From Clostridium sp. BJN0001 (GTDB lineage: Bacteria; Bacillota; Clostridia; Clostridiales; Clostridiaceae): a stretch of 64,000 bases of DNA. This document shows, piece by piece, positions 62,763 through 64,000 of this stretch (positions are counted from its first letter, which is position 1; each line of letters opens with the position of its first letter). The stretch spans positions 559,501 to 623,500 of the forward strand of contig NZ_CP094971.1 in the NCBI RefSeq assembly GCF_022869825.1, given 5' to 3'. The notes beneath the pieces are model-generated. The model searched no databases. It was not told the DNA's origin and saw nothing but the letters and a program-made list of their open reading frames with translations. Both the position numbers and the translations under genes were made by a program.

Positions 62763-64000
62763 ATGAATTATTCGTTGATACTTAAAAAAGAGGAAATAAA
62801 AAGAATATTTTTTAGCGCATTTATAGTATTTATATTTTCGATAATAGGACTATATATAAAAAATTTTTTTAGTAGCATCATAGATTTTAGAGCATATGAA
62901 GTTATTACGCCTGTTCTTGGACTATATTTTGGTCCAAGCGGCGCAATAGGTTCATCAATAGCTGGTCTAATTTTTGATTATATCTATTCAGATGGAAATA
63001 TTCTATTAATTTTATCTAAATTTATTTTAAACTTTTTCTATGCATATACTCCATATAAGCTGTGGTATACGTTTACGAAAAATGAAGAATGTAGGATACC
63101 AAATCTTAATGACACACATTCTATAATAAAGTTTGGATATATCCTTTTTGTAGGTTCACTTGCATATAGGATAAGCCAAAATTCAATATATTCTCTAAGC
63201 ACTAATGAAAAAAGTATAGATATAAAGATTCTATTTCTTCAATTTTTAAATAATTACAATTTTGAAGTGATAGTAGGAGCACTTATTTTAATGTTTTTAT
63301 CATTAACGCTTATAAGACCGCATGTTCCAAGTAGACATACGAAAATTAAGAAAAATATAAATTATCAGTATATATTTTATCTGCTTTTTATTGTAGGAAT
63401 AGCGGGAATTGTGATTAATAAATTTAATATTTATAATAATGTTTTAAATATAGGAATTGTTATACTCACATATTTACTTATATTAATATTTCTTCTGTGT
63501 CCAATAAGTAATGGGAAAAATATAATAAATATTGAACAGGCTAAAGGGATAAGATCAATTCATGGTAAGGTTACATTAACATTTTTATTTTTGGGGATTA
63601 TTGTTATTGTTATTATGGATATTATTTCTAACATAGCACTTTATTCATGTAGAAATATTAATACATATGTAAAGGTATATGCAGTTATAGGTGTATTCAG
63701 TTCACTCGTTATATTTTTTATAATAGAAGTTATTAAGTTTGTTGAAAAGAGAATAACAAAACCTATAAAGATTTTATTTGATATTGTTGCTGATTTTGTA
63801 CAAAATAGGCGTGAGTATACTGATGAAGATATGAATTATCTTCGTGAAAAGTGTTTTTCAATAAATACAGGCGATGAGATAGAGCAGCTTGCAATTGAAT
63901 TTAATAGAATGATGAATGAGATTAGAAACAATATAAATGAACTTGAAAAGGTAACTGCAAGTATTCAAAAGGAAGCTACAGAACTTGAAGTTGCAAAGAA
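62763..64000 (+). CDS. Membrane HAMP-domain protein, probably a SpoIIE/RsbU-type phosphatase (3' partial)
   Basis: 412 residues visible, open to the window end. N-terminal multi-helix membrane region (IFFSAFIVFIFSIIGLYIK, then GPSGAIGSSIAGLIFDYIY and more), then around residue 330 a HAMP segment (KRITKPIKILFDIVADF, GDEIEQLAIEFNRMMNEIR) and the start of a coiled coil. In operons with STAS and HATPase genes such proteins usually end in a PP2C phosphatase that dephosphorylates the STAS protein; that domain would lie beyond the window. ATG 62,763 behind GAAAGG. Confidence 0.75.
   Translation, partial: MNYSLILKKEEIKRIFFSAFIVFIFSIIGLYIKNFFSSIIDFRAYEVITPVLGLYFGPSGAIGSSIAGLIFDYIYSDGNILLILSKFILNFFYAYTPYKLWYTFTKNEECRIPNLNDTHSIIKFGYILFVGSLAYRISQNSIYSLSTNEKSIDIKILFLQFLNNYNFEVIVGALILMFLSLTLIRPHVPSRHTKIKKNINYQYIFYLLFIVGIAGIVINKFNIYNNVLNIGIVILTYLLILIFLLCPISNGKNIINIEQAKGIRSIHGKVTLTFLFLGIIVIVIMDIISNIALYSCRNINTYVKVYAVIGVFSSLVIFFIIEVIKFVEKRITKPIKILFDIVADFVQNRREYTDEDMNYLREKCFSINTGDEIEQLAIEFNRMMNEIRNNINELEKVTASIQKEATELEVAK

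Overview
The window is low-GC, AT-rich clostridial chromosome (Firmicutes, Clostridium sensu lato). Support comes from strong AGGAGG-type ribosome binding sites with frequent TTG/GTG starts, two isoleucine-type T-box leaders, a DinR/LexA-type SOS box, a TM1266-type hydrogenase regulator and a 30-nt type I-B-like clostridial CRISPR repeat. No rRNA or tRNA genes were seen.

Region 1 (1 to about 31,766) reads as the right-hand part of a large genomic island inserted in a mannose-1-phosphate guanylyltransferase gene (manC). The manC 3' part resumes in frame at about 31,764; its 5' part is not in the window, so the left junction lies upstream. The island holds: a CoA-disulfide reductase/rhodanese and a frameshifted Acr3 arsenite pump (0-2.5 kb); a nuclease-dead, truncated TnpB/Cas12f-like gene (3.3-4.4 kb); a graveyard of gene fragments (4.5-5.6 kb); a class C group II intron sitting directly behind a terminator hairpin (6.0-7.9 kb); and a type I restriction-modification locus, hsdM-hsdS-[SEFIR-SIR2]-hsdR-YgjP peptidase, with a probable antisense structured RNA before hsdR (8.0-17.6 kb). 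Next come an inverted-duplicated module of XRE repressor, 56-aa protein and unknown protein (17.7-20.6 kb), then 2.7 kb without genes but full of palindromic and direct repeats (20.6-23.3 kb), a secreted choline-binding-repeat protein, and a rolling-circle phage/plasmid Rep. Finally two large serine recombinases, each preceded by a small overlapping ORF, flank an AAA-ATPase + TOPRIM-like pair resembling PARIS/AbiL/class 4 OLD defence systems.

Region 2 (31.8-64 kb) is ordinary core chromosome with a few inserted repeats. It has a retropepsin-like cassette bounded by a duplicated terminator, alanine racemase, a MocR regulator, a zinc-dependent phospholipase-like protein, HAD phosphatase, a TM1266-like regulator and transaldolase. 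An SOS-controlled radical-SAM/DUF4130 repair pair follows, then a hydrolase, a Met-rich protein, an HD protein, a flavodoxin, a GntR-ABC operon and a lipoprotein. A complete 2-aminoethylphosphonate synthesis and CTP-activation operon comes next, then an Fe-S membrane protein, a PAP2 phosphatase, two Ile T-box-controlled transporters (BrnQ and a BASS carrier), an orphan CRISPR array, and a partner-switching operon (STAS, debranching enzyme, HATPase, start of a membrane HAMP protein).

Two dispersed repeats built from several perfect hairpins (39.8 and 48.3 kb) share ACAAATG-heptamer ends with 108-bp inserts that interrupt CRISPR repeats at the trailer end of the array. The most promising candidates for new biology are the SEFIR-SIR2 pair with its antisense RNA inside an RM locus, the ATPase/TOPRIM cargo between two recombinases, the dead TnpB/Cas12f-like gene, the hairpin field next to the Rep gene, and the interrupted CRISPR repeats.
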